This document shows positions 42,009 to 51,250 of a stretch of 64,000 bases of DNA, in pieces. Under the pieces are notes generated by a model, which saw only the letters and a program-made list of their open reading frames with translations, made no database searches and was not told where the DNA came from. Each line of letters opens with the position of its first letter. The first letter of the stretch is position 1. A program made the position numbers and the translations under genes. This stretch comes from an uncultured Porphyromonadaceae bacterium (lineage in GTDB: Bacteria > Bacteroidota > Bacteroidia > Bacteroidales > Muribaculaceae), in contig CABUWI010000004.1 of assembly GCA_902495245.1 (NCBI GenBank), positions 1 through 64,000 on the forward strand, written 5' to 3'.

Positions 42009-43574
42009 ATGCTTGACAACACCATCATTGAACAGCTGAAAGGCATATTCTCGCGCCTGCAGGCCGACATCGCGTTCCGCATGCGTTCGCGCGGCGATGA
42101 CGCCCGCGCGCCCGAGATGCTCGAATTTCTCCGCGACGTGGCGTCAGCCTCGCCGCGCCTCTCGGTCGAAACCGAAGACGATGGCGCGGCCGACGCCCCC
42201 GAGTTTGAAATCATCAAGGGCGGAGCGGCCACCGGAGTGAAATTCTGCGGCATACCCAACGGCCACGAATTCTCCACCCTGCTCCTGGCCGTGCTCAACG
42301 CCGACGGCCAGGGCAAGAATCTGCCCGACGCGGCCATAACGGCTCGCATCAAAGCGCTCAAAGGCCCTCTGTCGCTGCGCACGTTCGTCTCGCTCAGTTG
42401 CACCAACTGTCCCGACGTGGCGCAGGCGCTCAACGTCATTGCGCTCCTCAACCCGGAGGTGGAAAACACCGTAACCGACGGCGCTGTCGTGCCCGAACTC
42501 GTTGAGAAGTTCGACATCAAGTCCGTGCCGGCCGTCTACTCCGGCGACCGCCTCATCAGCGTGGGGCGCATCACCCTCGGCGACCTTCTCGCCCGGCTGG
42601 AAGAGGCCGGAGGCATCTCCGGTAATGCCGCCGACGCCGCCCCCGTTGTGCGCGAATACGACGTCGTCGTGCTCGGCGGCGGTCCCGCAGGCTGCGCCGC
42701 GGCCATCTACTGTGCCCGCAAGGGGTTCACCACTGCCGTAGTGGCCGGCGCCGTGGGCGGACAGGTGCTCGAAACCATGGACATCGGCAACCTCATCTCC
42801 GTGCCTTCCACTACCGGACCGCAGCTTGCCGCAAACATGAAGGCCCACATGGCCGCCTACCCCATTGACTTGTTCGAGAACCGTTCGGCGACTTCCGCCT
42901 CTATCGTCGGTCCGACCAAGGAGGTGCACTGCACCGGCGAGACATTCCGCGGCCGCGCGCTCATCATCGCCACGGGCGCCGGCTGGCGCCGGCTCTCCGT
43001 GCCCGGCGAGGAGGAACACATCGGCCACGGCGTCGCCTTCTGCACCCACTGCGACGGCCCCTACTACGCGGGCACCCGCGTGGCAGTAGTCGGCGGAGGC
43101 AATTCGGGCATAGAAGCAGCCATCGACCTTGCGGCCATGTGCCCCCACGTCGACCTCTTCGAGTTCACCGACTCGCTGAAGGCCGACCTTGTGCTTCAGA
43201 AAAAAGTGGCCTCACTCTCCAATGTCGACATACATCTCTCTACTCAGGTCGAAGAGATTGTCGGCGACGGCCGGGGCGTGTCGGGCATCAAGGTCAAAGA
43301 CCTCACCTCCGGGCGCTCGTCGGTCTATCCCGTTGCGGGCGTATTCGTGCAGATTGGCCAAAAGCCGAACAGCTCGCTCTTCAAGGGGCAGCTACCCATC
43401 AACAACGGCGGTGAAATAGAGGTTGACCGCTGCTGCCGCACTGCCGTCAAGGGCGTCTACGCCGCTGGCGACGTAACAGACATTCCCTATAAGCAGGTCA
43501 TAATCGCCATGGGCGAAGGCGGCAAGGCGGCACTCTCGGCCTTCATCGACTTCATGCGCGGCACTCTCGACTAA
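42009..43574 (+). CDS. ahpF: Alkyl hydroperoxide reductase subunit F
   Basis: The protein has 521 residues. The N-terminal glutaredoxin-like domain pair has CTNC (Cys131/Cys134). It is followed by a thioredoxin-reductase-like part with the FAD loop VVLGGGPAGCAAAIY, the active disulfide CTHCDG (Cys345/Cys348), the NAD loop VAVVGGGNSGIEAAIDL and GVYAAGDVTDIPYKQ. It passes electrons from NADH to AhpC. Confidence 0.97.
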   Translation: MLDNTIIEQLKGIFSRLQADIAFRMRSRGDDARAPEMLEFLRDVASASPRLSVETEDDGAADAPEFEIIKGGAATGVKFCGIPNGHEFSTLLLAVLNADGQGKNLPDAAITARIKALKGPLSLRTFVSLSCTNCPDVAQALNVIALLNPEVENTVTDGAVVPELVEKFDIKSVPAVYSGDRLISVGRITLGDLLARLEEAGGISGNAADAAPVVREYDVVVLGGGPAGCAAAIYCARKGFTTAVVAGAVGGQVLETMDIGNLISVPSTTGPQLAANMKAHMAAYPIDLFENRSATSASIVGPTKEVHCTGETFRGRALIIATGAGWRRLSVPGEEEHIGHGVAFCTHCDGPYYAGTRVAVVGGGNSGIEAAIDLAAMCPHVDLFEFTDSLKADLVLQKKVASLSNVDIHLSTQVEEIVGDGRGVSGIKVKDLTSGRSSVYPVAGVFVQIGQKPNSSLFKGQLPINNGGEIEVDRCCRTAVKGVYAAGDVTDIPYKQVIIAMGEGGKAALSAFIDFMRGTLD

Positions 43575-43608
43575 CACACGCCAACAGATAATCACACAAC
43601 TCATGATA

Positions 43609-43645
43609 GGCAGGCAACCGTTTTTTGCTTGCCTGCCATTTTTTT
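43609..43645 (+). terminator. Terminator of ahpCF
   Basis: A 9-bp stem (GGCAGGCAA / TTGCCTGCC) with an 11-nt loop is followed by ATTTTTTT. Confidence 0.85.
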
Positions 43646-43661
43646 GCAGTCGGGAACGAGA

Positions 43662-43691
43662 TTGATATATTTGCGAAATTTCTTATCTTTG
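43662..43691 (+). promoter_or_regulatory. Promoter of the carbonic anhydrase gene
   Basis: TTG (43662-43664), 19 bp, TATCTTTG (43684-43691); start expected near 43696, about 24 bp before the ATG. Confidence 0.7.
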
Positions 43692-43719
43692 CAGTTGAAA
43701 ATCAAGAACAAGAAGAATT

Positions 43720-44259
43720 ATGATAGACGAAATTCTACAGCACAACAGACAGTTTGTCAACGAGAAACAATATGAGCGATTTCTAACGTCGAAATATCCC
43801 GACAAGAAAATCGCCATCGTAACCTGCATGGACACTCGCCTCGTTGAACTTCTGCCCGCCGCTCTCGGGCTGCGCAACGGCGACGTGAAAGTAATCAAAA
43901 ACGCCGGCGGAATGATAACCAACCCCTTCGACTCGACCATGCGCTCACTGCTCATCGCCGTCTATGAACTCGGTGTCAATGAGATTATGGTCATCGGCCA
44001 CACCGGCTGCGGAGTGCAGGGAATGAATGCCGCCGAGATGCTCCGGCTGATGCAGGAGCGCGGCGTGCCCGAAAGCAACATCTCGCTCATGCGCCATTGC
44101 GGCATCGACCTCGACCAATGGCTCCACGGCTTCGACGAAGTAACCCAATCGGTCAGCGAAACCGTTGACCTTATCCGCAACCACCCCCTGATGACGGCCG
44201 ACGTCCGCGTGGCCGGCTACGTAATCGATTCCGCCACCGGCGAACTCAACCCAATCTGA
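43720..44259 (+). CDS. Beta-class carbonic anhydrase
   Basis: The protein has 179 residues. Zinc ligands and dyad: CMDTR (Cys36, Asp38, Arg40) and GHTGCGVQ (His, Cys). KNAGGMI follows the first motif, as in the small beta/gamma-like YvdA group. It interconverts CO2 and bicarbonate, supplying bicarbonate for carboxylases such as the pyruvate/oxaloacetate enzyme encoded nearby (link is inference). Single gene. Confidence 0.9.
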   Translation: MIDEILQHNRQFVNEKQYERFLTSKYPDKKIAIVTCMDTRLVELLPAALGLRNGDVKVIKNAGGMITNPFDSTMRSLLIAVYELGVNEIMVIGHTGCGVQGMNAAEMLRLMQERGVPESNISLMRHCGIDLDQWLHGFDEVTQSVSETVDLIRNHPLMTADVRVAGYVIDSATGELNPI

Positions 44260-44291
44260 TTTGCAAATGTCATATTTTTATACTACATTTG
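44260..44291 (+). promoter_or_regulatory. Promoter of the toxin-antitoxin pair
   Basis: TTTG (44260-44263), 20 bp, TACATTTG (44284-44291). It overlaps the first in-frame codons of the longer antitoxin frame, so the ATG at 44319 is the true start. Confidence 0.75.
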
Positions 44292-44318
44292 CACTACATT
44301 AACTCACAACAAATATAC

Positions 44319-44567
44319 ATGAACCCGACAGCTACAATCCGTAAACAGACTTCATTCCGACTCAGCAGCGAATTGCTGACACAGCTTCAGGAAGAAGCCA
44401 AACGCCATAACAGGAGCTTAAACAATCTGGTAGAAAGCATACTCTTCGCTTTTGTCGCCGACAAACCGAACAAGACGACCCTCGCGGCAATGCATGAAGC
44501 AGAGTGCTCTGACAGTTTGGAGACTCTTGACATGAAAGACTTTCGGAGTCTTATCCGTTCGTTATGA
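44319..44567 (+). CDS. Antitoxin of a YafQ-type module
   Basis: The protein has 82 residues. The N-terminal ribbon-helix-helix (QTSFRLSSELLTQLQEEAKRHNRSLNNLVE) binds DNA. The C-terminal tail (TLDMKDFRSLIRSL) probably wraps the toxin. It overlaps the toxin gene by 4 bp, the usual order of antitoxin first. Autoregulation at the promoter just upstream is expected from family knowledge. Confidence 0.82.
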   Translation: MNPTATIRKQTSFRLSSELLTQLQEEAKRHNRSLNNLVESILFAFVADKPNKTTLAAMHEAECSDSLETLDMKDFRSLIRSL

Positions 44568-44833
44568 AGACTCTCAAACTAACCTCTCAGTTTAAGAAAG
44601 ACCTTAAACGGTACAAATACAAAACGGATATTATAGACAAACTTGAATACTTGCTAAACCTTCTGGTCAACGAATTACCGATACCTCAGGAAAACCGCCC
44701 GCATATGCTCACCGGCAACTATAGAGGATACATGGAATGTCATGTAGAGAGCGACACTCTGCTTATTTGGTGGGATAAAGAAGAGCAAGTAATAAAGCTG
44801 GTGCGTTTCGGTTCTCACTCTGAACTTTTTTGA
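44564..44833 (+). CDS. YafQ/RelE-family mRNA interferase toxin
   Basis: The protein has 89 residues. RelE-fold with TSQFKKDLKRYK at the start, ENRPHMLTGNYRGYMECHVESDTLLIWW in the middle and VKLVRFGSHSELF at the end. These include the His/Asp/Arg/His residues of YafQ ribosome-dependent endoribonucleases. Neutralised by the protein encoded just upstream. Confidence 0.88.
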   Translation: MKTLKLTSQFKKDLKRYKYKTDIIDKLEYLLNLLVNELPIPQENRPHMLTGNYRGYMECHVESDTLLIWWDKEEQVIKLVRFGSHSELF

Positions 44834-44887
44834 GAAAACAAGAACAATCACGACGGCAAAACCGGGTCGCGAATACATTATGTCGCG

Positions 44888-45598
44888 TCAGTCGCAGAGG
44901 GCTATGCGGGCAAAATGATGGGCCGACGGGCATTCGGTAATGCGGCCGTCGACGATGAGATGGCGGTTAGCCATCGAGGCCACGCGGGTAATTTCGTGGC
45001 TGACCAATATGATGGTGGTTTTGGCGGCGATGCAGCCGATGATTTCGTATATTTTCTCTTCAAAATGCTTGTCGACATAACTCAGCGGCTCGTCGAGCAC
45101 AAGCATCTCGGGCTGCGAAATGATTGCGCGGGCCAAGAGAGCGCGCTGTTGCTGTCCGCCTGACAGCGCACCGAACGGCTTTGCGGCATGCTCGGTCAGC
45201 TCCACCTCTTTCAGCGCCTCTTCCACCCTGACTCGGTCAACGCCTCCGGCCGCGAGCAGCCCCGAGGCAACCACCTCACGCACAGAGATGGGATATGACG
45301 CGTCGATGCTCGTCTTCTGCGGCAGATAGCTGATGCGCAGGCCGTCGCCTTCATACGTAACAGTGCCCGCGGTAGGCTGCAACAAGCGCAGCATGATGCG
45401 CATCAGTGTGGTCTTGCCGCCGCCGTTCGGACCGGTAACGGCAATGAAATCGCCGCGGCGCACGGTCAGATTCACACCGCTCAACACCGTGCGACGTCCG
45501 CGTTTCATCTCAACCCCGTCGAGCCGCAACAGCGCCGGGCGCCATTCACTTCCCGGCAATTGCGTGTGCGGTCTGCACAAGTTCGGAACCCCACTCAT
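44888..45598 (-). CDS. znuC: Zinc/manganese ABC transporter ATP-binding protein
   Basis: The protein has at most 236 residues. Walker A GPNGGGKTT, Q-loop SYLPQKTS, signature LSGGQQQRALLARA, Walker B LVLDEPLSYVD and the H-loop SHE are all present. The ATG at 45598 overlaps znuA by 53 bp and adds an N-terminus unlike the family. A TTG nearer the family start (MRLDGVEMKRG) may be the true start. It powers metal uptake with ZnuA upstream. No permease gene (znuB) follows; the next genes are a toxin-antitoxin pair on the other strand. Confidence 0.88.
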   Translation of the reverse strand: MSGVPNLCRPHTQLPGSEWRPALLRLDGVEMKRGRRTVLSGVNLTVRRGDFIAVTGPNGGGKTTLMRIMLRLLQPTAGTVTYEGDGLRISYLPQKTSIDASYPISVREVVASGLLAAGGVDRVRVEEALKEVELTEHAAKPFGALSGGQQQRALLARAIISQPEMLVLDEPLSYVDKHFEEKIYEIIGCIAAKTTIILVSHEITRVASMANRHLIVDGRITECPSAHHFARIALCD

Positions 45599-46403
45599 AG
45601 TTAAGCGGATTTATTGTGGCCACCCTTATGCCGTTGCCCGAGAGCACGGCTGCGTTGGTCGCGTTGAAATCCTTGTCGACAAGAAATACGCTGACATTGT
45701 TTTCAGACGCCTCGTCAAGCAGCGCGCGGGTGTCCTGCACACTGTGCTCCTTTCCCTCGGCTCCGACTGCAAGCTGACGCAGACCGTAGTCGCGTGCAAA
45801 ATAGCTGAGCGAGGGGTGCATGACCATGAACACACTGCCGTCGGCACCGTCCAGCAGCGCGCCGCAAACCCCGTCAATCGAGTCGATGGTAGCCTCAAGG
45901 CGCTTGAAATTGGCGCGATAATAATCGGCATTGTCCTCATCAAGCTCCACGACGGCCTCAAGCATATTCCCGGCCATGACGCGCGCATTGCGCGGCGAAC
46001 TCCACACATGGGGGTCCACCCCGTGGCTGTGAACATGGTCATCGACAATCAGGTCAATATCTTCCGAGGTGTCAACGACCGGCAATCCCGGATTGTTGAT
46101 TTTGATTTTGTCCAGGACGGCGCGCTCGAATCCGAGATGACCCACCTGCATGTAACATGAGCTGCGCTCAAGCTCGGCCATGTGGGAAAACGCGGGTTCA
46201 TAGCTTTCAGGATTGCCGCCGTTGGCCAGCAGGGTGTTCACCTCCATGCGGTCGCCGACAATGCGTTCGAGCAGCCAGCGCTGCGGCTCGATGCTCACCG
46301 TGATGACCGGCTTCGAGGCTTCAGCGCCGCCCCCCGAGCCGCGACAGCCGCCCAATGAACAGGCGGCTGCGACGGCAATCAATATCAGAGAGCGGATTTT
46401 CAT
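45546..46403 (-). CDS. znuA: Zinc ABC transporter substrate-binding lipoprotein
   Basis: The protein has 285 residues. Lipobox LGGC (Cys20), then VITVSIEPQRWLLERIVGD typical of the cluster A-I metal-binding proteins. The His-rich loop DDHVHSHGVDPHVW and later HPSLSYFARDYGL and FLVDKDFNA supply metal ligands. It captures zinc (or manganese) in the periplasm. The ATG overlaps the stop of the upstream carboxyltransferase gene by 4 bp, an unexpected operon partner. Confidence 0.9.
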   Translation of the reverse strand: MKIRSLILIAVAAACSLGGCRGSGGGAEASKPVITVSIEPQRWLLERIVGDRMEVNTLLANGGNPESYEPAFSHMAELERSSCYMQVGHLGFERAVLDKIKINNPGLPVVDTSEDIDLIVDDHVHSHGVDPHVWSSPRNARVMAGNMLEAVVELDEDNADYYRANFKRLEATIDSIDGVCGALLDGADGSVFMVMHPSLSYFARDYGLRQLAVGAEGKEHSVQDTRALLDEASENNVSVFLVDKDFNATNAAVLSGNGIRVATINPLNYEWGSELVQTAHAIAGK

Positions 46404-48277
46404 TCAAACTCGATGAGGTTGGCCTCAAGGCCTACAACCTGGCCCGGTTCAACGAAAATGCGCTTTACGGTTGCGTCGTGTTCGGCCTCAACCTCGTTTT
46501 CCATTTTCATGGCTTCGTAAACGAGCAGCTTGTCGCCGGCCTTCACCTTATCGCCGACCTTGACGTCGACAGAGATGATTGTGCCGCCCATCGGAGCCTG
46601 CACAACCTCGCCCGTGATGGGCTCTTCTTCGATTTCGGGCTCGGCGGCCTTGCGGGCGGCCTCGGCGGCTGCGGCAGCTTCGGCCTCGGCCTGCTGACGT
46701 GCCTGGAACTCTTCGGTGCGGCGCTTGCGCAAGAAGCCGGTGGCCACGGCGGGCAGCAGCTCCAGCAGCAGCTCCTCTTCCTTGTTCTGCGCGAGTTTCA
46801 CGCCGCCCAGTTCGGGAAGCTCGGGATTTTCGGGTGCGCGATATTTCGACGTGTCATAGGCCACTTCTTCAGGCGAGCCGGTAATCTGACGGCGGAACTC
46901 GGGGTCGACGGGCACGGGCGTGTGGCCATACTCGCCCTTGACCAACGAGGTAAACTGCATTGAGGGCGTCGAATAGTCGGGCTTGCCCTTCTTGCGGTCG
47001 AGCGCAAGACTCACGGCCTGCGAGCCGACAATCTGCGACGTAGGCGTTACAAGCGGAATCAGGCCGGCGTCACGTCGCACCTTCGGAATCAGGCGCATGG
47101 CGTCGTCGAGCAGGTCGCTTGCCTGCAGCTGTTTGAGCTGGGCAACCATGTTTGAGTACATGCCGCCAGGCACCTCGGCATTTCTAACCAGCTCGTTGGG
47201 CTTGGGGAAACCGAAATAGTCTTCAATCTGATGGCAGAGCGAAAGCAGCTGTTCTTCGTCGCATGACTTTGCGGCCTTGATGGCCCCGTCGAAAAGGGCG
47301 TCGATCTCTGCAGGGAGCGCCTTCGGGTCGAGCGGATTGAACTCGCGTGGGAAATGGTCTTTATGAAGGTCGAACGCTGCGAGCGAGCGGCGCACGTCAT
47401 AAAGCTTCTCGCGAATCTTGCCAACGGCTTCCATGTTTGCTTCAACTTCTATGCCCAATTTCTTGCAGAACACATAGATAAGCTCAATTGCGGGTGCGGC
47501 AGAACCACCGCCGAAATACCATATGTTGGTGTCGAGAATATCGACGCCGTTGATGATGGCCATGAGCGACGATGCCAGACCGTAGCCGGGAGTGCAGTGG
47601 GTGTGGAAGTCTACGGGCACGCTGACATTGGACTTAAGCGCCGAAATTATCGACGCCGCGCGAAGCGGGTTCACCAGACCGGCCATATCTTTCAGCGTGA
47701 TGATTTTGGCGCCGAGCGCCTCCATCTGTCTGGCCTTTTCAACGAAATATTCGTCAGTGAAAATCTTTTTGGGCTTCGAACCGAACAAGCGTGCAAACAG
47801 CGAACGCTGCTGCTCGTCCTTGGGGTCGACCGTGTAGCAGACGGCGCCGTCGGCAATGCCGCCCAGCTCGTTGATCATCGTGATTGAGTCGCGCACGTTG
47901 TCGATATCGTTCAACGCGTCGAAAATGCGCATAACGTTCAGGCCGTTGGCAATCGCCTCCTTGTAGAACCCCTCCAGCACGCTGTTGGGATAAGGCACGT
48001 AGCCGAACAGATTGCGGCCGCGGCTCAAGGCCGACAGCAGCGATTTGCCCTTCATTGCCTTCGAGATGGTGCGCAGGCGGTTCCACGGACTTTCGTCCAG
48101 ATAGCGCATCACGGAGTCGGGCACTGCACCGCCCCAAACTTCCATAATATAGAATCCGGCATCTTCATAAAGAGGCAAAAGTTTATCGATTTCAGACTGG
48201 GGCATACGCGTTGCGAACAGCGACTGCTGGCCGTCGCGCAGAGTAAGGTCTCTGATTTTGAGCTTGCGAGTTTCCAT
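46400..48277 (-). CDS. Oxaloacetate decarboxylase alpha / pyruvate carboxylase B-type carboxyltransferase with biotin domain
   Basis: The protein has 625 residues. Residues 1-300 form the HMGL-like carboxyltransferase barrel: RDLTLRDGQQSLFATRM, GAKIITLKDMAGLVNP, VDFHTHCTPGYG with metal-binding His. A conserved C-terminal carboxyltransferase part runs to ~470. An Ala/Glu-rich hinge follows, then a biotinyl domain ending with EAMKMENEV (Lys is biotinylated). Either the alpha subunit of a sodium-pumping decarboxylase or the PycB subunit; membrane subunits are not present in the window. First gene of the leftward operon with znuA and znuC. Confidence 0.93.
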   Translation of the reverse strand: METRKLKIRDLTLRDGQQSLFATRMPQSEIDKLLPLYEDAGFYIMEVWGGAVPDSVMRYLDESPWNRLRTISKAMKGKSLLSALSRGRNLFGYVPYPNSVLEGFYKEAIANGLNVMRIFDALNDIDNVRDSITMINELGGIADGAVCYTVDPKDEQQRSLFARLFGSKPKKIFTDEYFVEKARQMEALGAKIITLKDMAGLVNPLRAASIISALKSNVSVPVDFHTHCTPGYGLASSLMAIINGVDILDTNIWYFGGGSAAPAIELIYVFCKKLGIEVEANMEAVGKIREKLYDVRRSLAAFDLHKDHFPREFNPLDPKALPAEIDALFDGAIKAAKSCDEEQLLSLCHQIEDYFGFPKPNELVRNAEVPGGMYSNMVAQLKQLQASDLLDDAMRLIPKVRRDAGLIPLVTPTSQIVGSQAVSLALDRKKGKPDYSTPSMQFTSLVKGEYGHTPVPVDPEFRRQITGSPEEVAYDTSKYRAPENPELPELGGVKLAQNKEEELLLELLPAVATGFLRKRRTEEFQARQQAEAEAAAAAEAARKAAEPEIEEEPITGEVVQAPMGGTIISVDVKVGDKVKAGDKLLVYEAMKMENEVEAEHDATVKRIFVEPGQVVGLEANLIEFE

Positions 48278-48309
48278 ACGCTTCTTTTGGTTACTTGTAA
48301 ATTATACCG

Positions 48310-48317
48310 CAAAGATA
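48310..48317 (-). promoter_or_regulatory. -7 box of the carboxyltransferase-znuA-znuC operon
   Basis: TATCTTTG on the minus strand, 32 bp before the ATG at 48277. Confidence 0.55.
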
Positions 48318-48382
48318 GCACATTCCGCCCGAATAAAGAAATTTTTCTGCAATCTTTCGCCGAGAAATTCGGAAAAAATCAG

Positions 48383-48390
48383 TAATTTTG
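48383..48390 (+). promoter_or_regulatory. -7 box of the C69 dipeptidase gene
   Basis: TAATTTTG on the plus strand, 28 bp before the ATG at 48419. Diverges from the minus-strand box 66 bp away. Confidence 0.55.
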
Positions 48391-48418
48391 CGTCAGATAA
48401 TAATCAGTAAAGAAACCG

Positions 48419-50068
48419 ATGAACATGAAATACAGATGTTTCGCCCTTGCGGCCGCATTGGCTTCGGTGCTTCCCGCGCTGGCCTGCACAAGCCTTATTG
48501 CCGCAAAAGGCGCCACCGCCGACGGCTCCGTGATGATCACCTATGCAGCCGACAGCCACACCCTCTACGGCGACATGCCCTCTCTGGCCGCTGCCAACCA
48601 TCGTCCCGGCGAAATGCGCAAGGTCGTCGACTGGGACACAGGCCGCTACCTCGGCGAGATTCCGCAGCCGGCCCACACTTACGGCCGCATCGGCCACATC
48701 AACGAGAACGGCGTGGCCATGGCCGAGAGCACATGGGGCGGACGCCCCGAGCTGGTCGACACTACCGGCATCATTGATTACGGCTCGCTCATCTACATCA
48801 CCCTCGAGCGCGCACGCACCGCACGCGAAGCCGTGAAAATCATGACCGACCTCGTGGCCGACTACGGCTATGCCTCCGAGGGCGAATCATTTTCCATCGC
48901 CGACCCCGACGAGGCATGGATTGTCGAAATGATCGGCAAAGGCCCGGGTCGCAAAGGCGCCGTATGGGTGGCCCGACGCATTCCCGACGGCTGCATCAGC
49001 GGCCACGCGAACAATCCGCGCATTCACACATTTCCGCTCAACGAACCGGAGACCACGCTCTATAGCCCCGACGTTATCAGTTTTGCTCGCGAAAAGGGCT
49101 ATTTCAGCGGCGACGACAAGGATTTCAGCTTTTCGAAAGCATATATGCCCTACGACTACCTGAGCCTCCGCGGCTGCGACGCCCGTGTGTGGAGCTATTT
49201 CAACCGCTTTGCCCCCGCCGTTGCAGCCAACTCGCTGCCGTGGGTCATGGAAGGCCAAGGCGAAGCCATGCCGCTATGGGTCAAGCCGGAGCAGCCCGTC
49301 AGCCTTGCCGGCATGCAGAACATAATGCGCGACCACTTCGAGGGCACCCCCATGGACATGACGCAAGACATCGGCTCTGGGCCCTACCGCGTGCCCTACC
49401 GCTGGCGCCCGATGGAATTTGACGTCGATTCGGTCAAGTATTTCCACGAGCGCGCAATCGCCACCCAGCAGACCGGCTTCTCGTTCGTTGCACAATGCGA
49501 CGCCCAGGCGCCAGCAGGCATGAAAGCAACCCTCTGGTTCGGCACCGACGACGCCAACACGTCGTTCTACACGCCCGTCTATTCGTCGATGACCGCCGTG
49601 CCCCGCTGCTTCGAAGTCGGTAACGGCGACCTCTACACAATCAGCCGCGACGCCGCCTTCTGGGCGACAAACATGGTGGCCAACCAGGCATATAACCGCT
49701 ACTCGCAGATGATTCCAGATATCCGCACCGTGCAGCGGCAAATCGAGCAACGCGCCCAAACTACCGACTCTACTCTTCGCACCGAACTGAAAAACAGACC
49801 GCTCGACGAGCAGGCCGCGATTCTGACGCGCACATCTCACGACCTGGCCAACGACGCCACCAGGCGATACTTTGAGCTGAACGACTTCCTCACCGTCAAA
49901 TTTCTCGACGGCAACATCAAGCGCCAGAATCCCGACGGCTCGTTCAAGCGCACCGAAACCGGATTGCCGGCTCAGCCCGAATATGGCGGCTATGACGAGC
50001 GCTACTTCCGCCAGATTGTCAACGAAAACGGCGACCGCCTGAAAGTTAGAAACGTAAACATAAACTGA
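48419..50068 (+). CDS. Exported C69-family dipeptidase
   Basis: The protein has 549 residues (a second ATG two codons in is equally good). A signal peptide ends LPALA, leaving Cys as N-terminal nucleophile (ALA|CTSLIAAKGATADGS), as in PepD-type Ntn peptidases. Conserved VAMAESTWGGRPEL and EGESFSIADPDEAWIVE follow. It cleaves dipeptides in the periplasm. It shares the Ntn strategy with the bile-salt-hydrolase-like gene at 29.8 kb. It sits 1 bp upstream of queF. Confidence 0.9.
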   Translation: MNMKYRCFALAAALASVLPALACTSLIAAKGATADGSVMITYAADSHTLYGDMPSLAAANHRPGEMRKVVDWDTGRYLGEIPQPAHTYGRIGHINENGVAMAESTWGGRPELVDTTGIIDYGSLIYITLERARTAREAVKIMTDLVADYGYASEGESFSIADPDEAWIVEMIGKGPGRKGAVWVARRIPDGCISGHANNPRIHTFPLNEPETTLYSPDVISFAREKGYFSGDDKDFSFSKAYMPYDYLSLRGCDARVWSYFNRFAPAVAANSLPWVMEGQGEAMPLWVKPEQPVSLAGMQNIMRDHFEGTPMDMTQDIGSGPYRVPYRWRPMEFDVDSVKYFHERAIATQQTGFSFVAQCDAQAPAGMKATLWFGTDDANTSFYTPVYSSMTAVPRCFEVGNGDLYTISRDAAFWATNMVANQAYNRYSQMIPDIRTVQRQIEQRAQTTDSTLRTELKNRPLDEQAAILTRTSHDLANDATRRYFELNDFLTVKFLDGNIKRQNPDGSFKRTETGLPAQPEYGGYDERYFRQIVNENGDRLKVRNVNIN

Positions 50069-50069
50069 T

Positions 50070-50540
50070 ATGAGAACAGACGAAGAACTTAAAGGCGTTA
50101 CGCTTCTCGGCGCCGGAAAGACTCAATATCCCACCGACTATTCGGCCGACCTGCTCGAATGGTTCCCGAACAAACACCCCGAAAACGACTATCTCGTTAC
50201 CCTTGACTGCCCGGAATTCACTTCTCTGTGCCCCAAAACCGGCCAGCCCGATTTCGGCCACATCATAATCAACTATATCCCGGCCCGGAAGATGGTCGAG
50301 AGCAAGAGCCTGAAGCTATACCTTTTCTCATTCCGCAACCACGGCGATTTTCATGAAGACTGCATCAACATCATCATGAAAGACCTCATCAAGCTCATGG
50401 AGCCGCGCTATATCGAGGTCATCGGCCTCTTCACTCCGCGCGGCGGCATCTCAATCAGGCCCTACGCCCAGTGGGCCGACGAGGCTCACCGCCCGCTGCT
50501 CGCAACGCGAATGGCCGCACAGATGGGCAGTTACAAATAA
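50070..50540 (+). CDS. queF: preQ0 reductase (NADPH-dependent 7-cyano-7-deazaguanine reductase)
   Basis: The protein has 156 residues, the short (type I) QueF. The nucleophile Cys is in CPEFTSLCPKTGQPDF, the nearby catalytic Asp is in QPDF, and ESKSLKLYLFSFRNHGDFHED supplies the substrate Glu and NADPH contacts. It reduces the nitrile preQ0 to preQ1 in queuosine synthesis. queC, which makes preQ0, follows 29 bp downstream. Confidence 0.96.
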   Translation: MRTDEELKGVTLLGAGKTQYPTDYSADLLEWFPNKHPENDYLVTLDCPEFTSLCPKTGQPDFGHIIINYIPARKMVESKSLKLYLFSFRNHGDFHEDCINIIMKDLIKLMEPRYIEVIGLFTPRGGISIRPYAQWADEAHRPLLATRMAAQMGSYK

Positions 50541-50569
50541 TCAGGATTTTTAACAGCATCATTTTTATT

Positions 50570-51238
50570 ATGGAACAAGACGCGCTGATTGTGCTTTCGG
50601 GAGGAATGGACTCCGTTACGCTGCTTCACGACAAGATTGACAGCATCGCCCTGGCCGTTAACTTCATTTACGGCTCTAACCATAACCTCAGAGAACTCGA
50701 GTGTGCCCGACTTCATTGCCGCGAACTCGGAGTCGAGCTGCTTGAAATTCATCTCGACTTCATGGGCGAGTATTTCCACTCGTCGCTGCTTGAAGGTGGC
50801 GACGCCATTCCCGACGGAAACTATGAAGACGACAACATGAGGTCAACGGTCGTGCCATTCCGCAACGGCATCATGCTGGCCACTGCCGCCGGACTGGCCG
50901 AAAGCCGCGGTCTCAAGGCCGTCATGCTCGCAAACCACAGCGGCGACCACAGCATCTATCCCGACTGTCGCCCCGAGTTCATCGACGCGATGGCCCACGC
51001 CATCGCCGCCGGCACATATGAAAACATCGAGCTGCGCGCTCCCTACACCAACATGTCAAAAGCCGACATTGCCCGTCGTGGCAAGGAACTGGGCATTGAC
51101 TATTCGACGACCTACAGTTGCTATAAAGGAGGCGAACACCACTGCGGAGTGTGTGGCACCTGCCGCGAGCGTCGCGAATCGCTGGCGTTGGCCGGCATCG
51201 AGGACACTACAATCTACGACGCCACGGCCGATGAATAA
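50570..51238 (+). CDS. queC: 7-cyano-7-deazaguanine synthase
   Basis: The protein has 222 residues from MEQDALIVLSGGMDSVTLL, which contains the PP-loop for ATP. VMLANHSGDHSIYPDCRPEF and the zinc site CYKGGEHHCGVCGTC are conserved. It converts carboxydeazaguanine, ATP and ammonia to preQ0. The start codon is chosen directly before the PP-loop strand. queD and queE are not in the window. Confidence 0.96.
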   Translation: MEQDALIVLSGGMDSVTLLHDKIDSIALAVNFIYGSNHNLRELECARLHCRELGVELLEIHLDFMGEYFHSSLLEGGDAIPDGNYEDDNMRSTVVPFRNGIMLATAAGLAESRGLKAVMLANHSGDHSIYPDCRPEFIDAMAHAIAAGTYENIELRAPYTNMSKADIARRGKELGIDYSTTYSCYKGGEHHCGVCGTCRERRESLALAGIEDTTIYDATADE

Positions 51239-51250
51239 TCCGTGCCGGCT

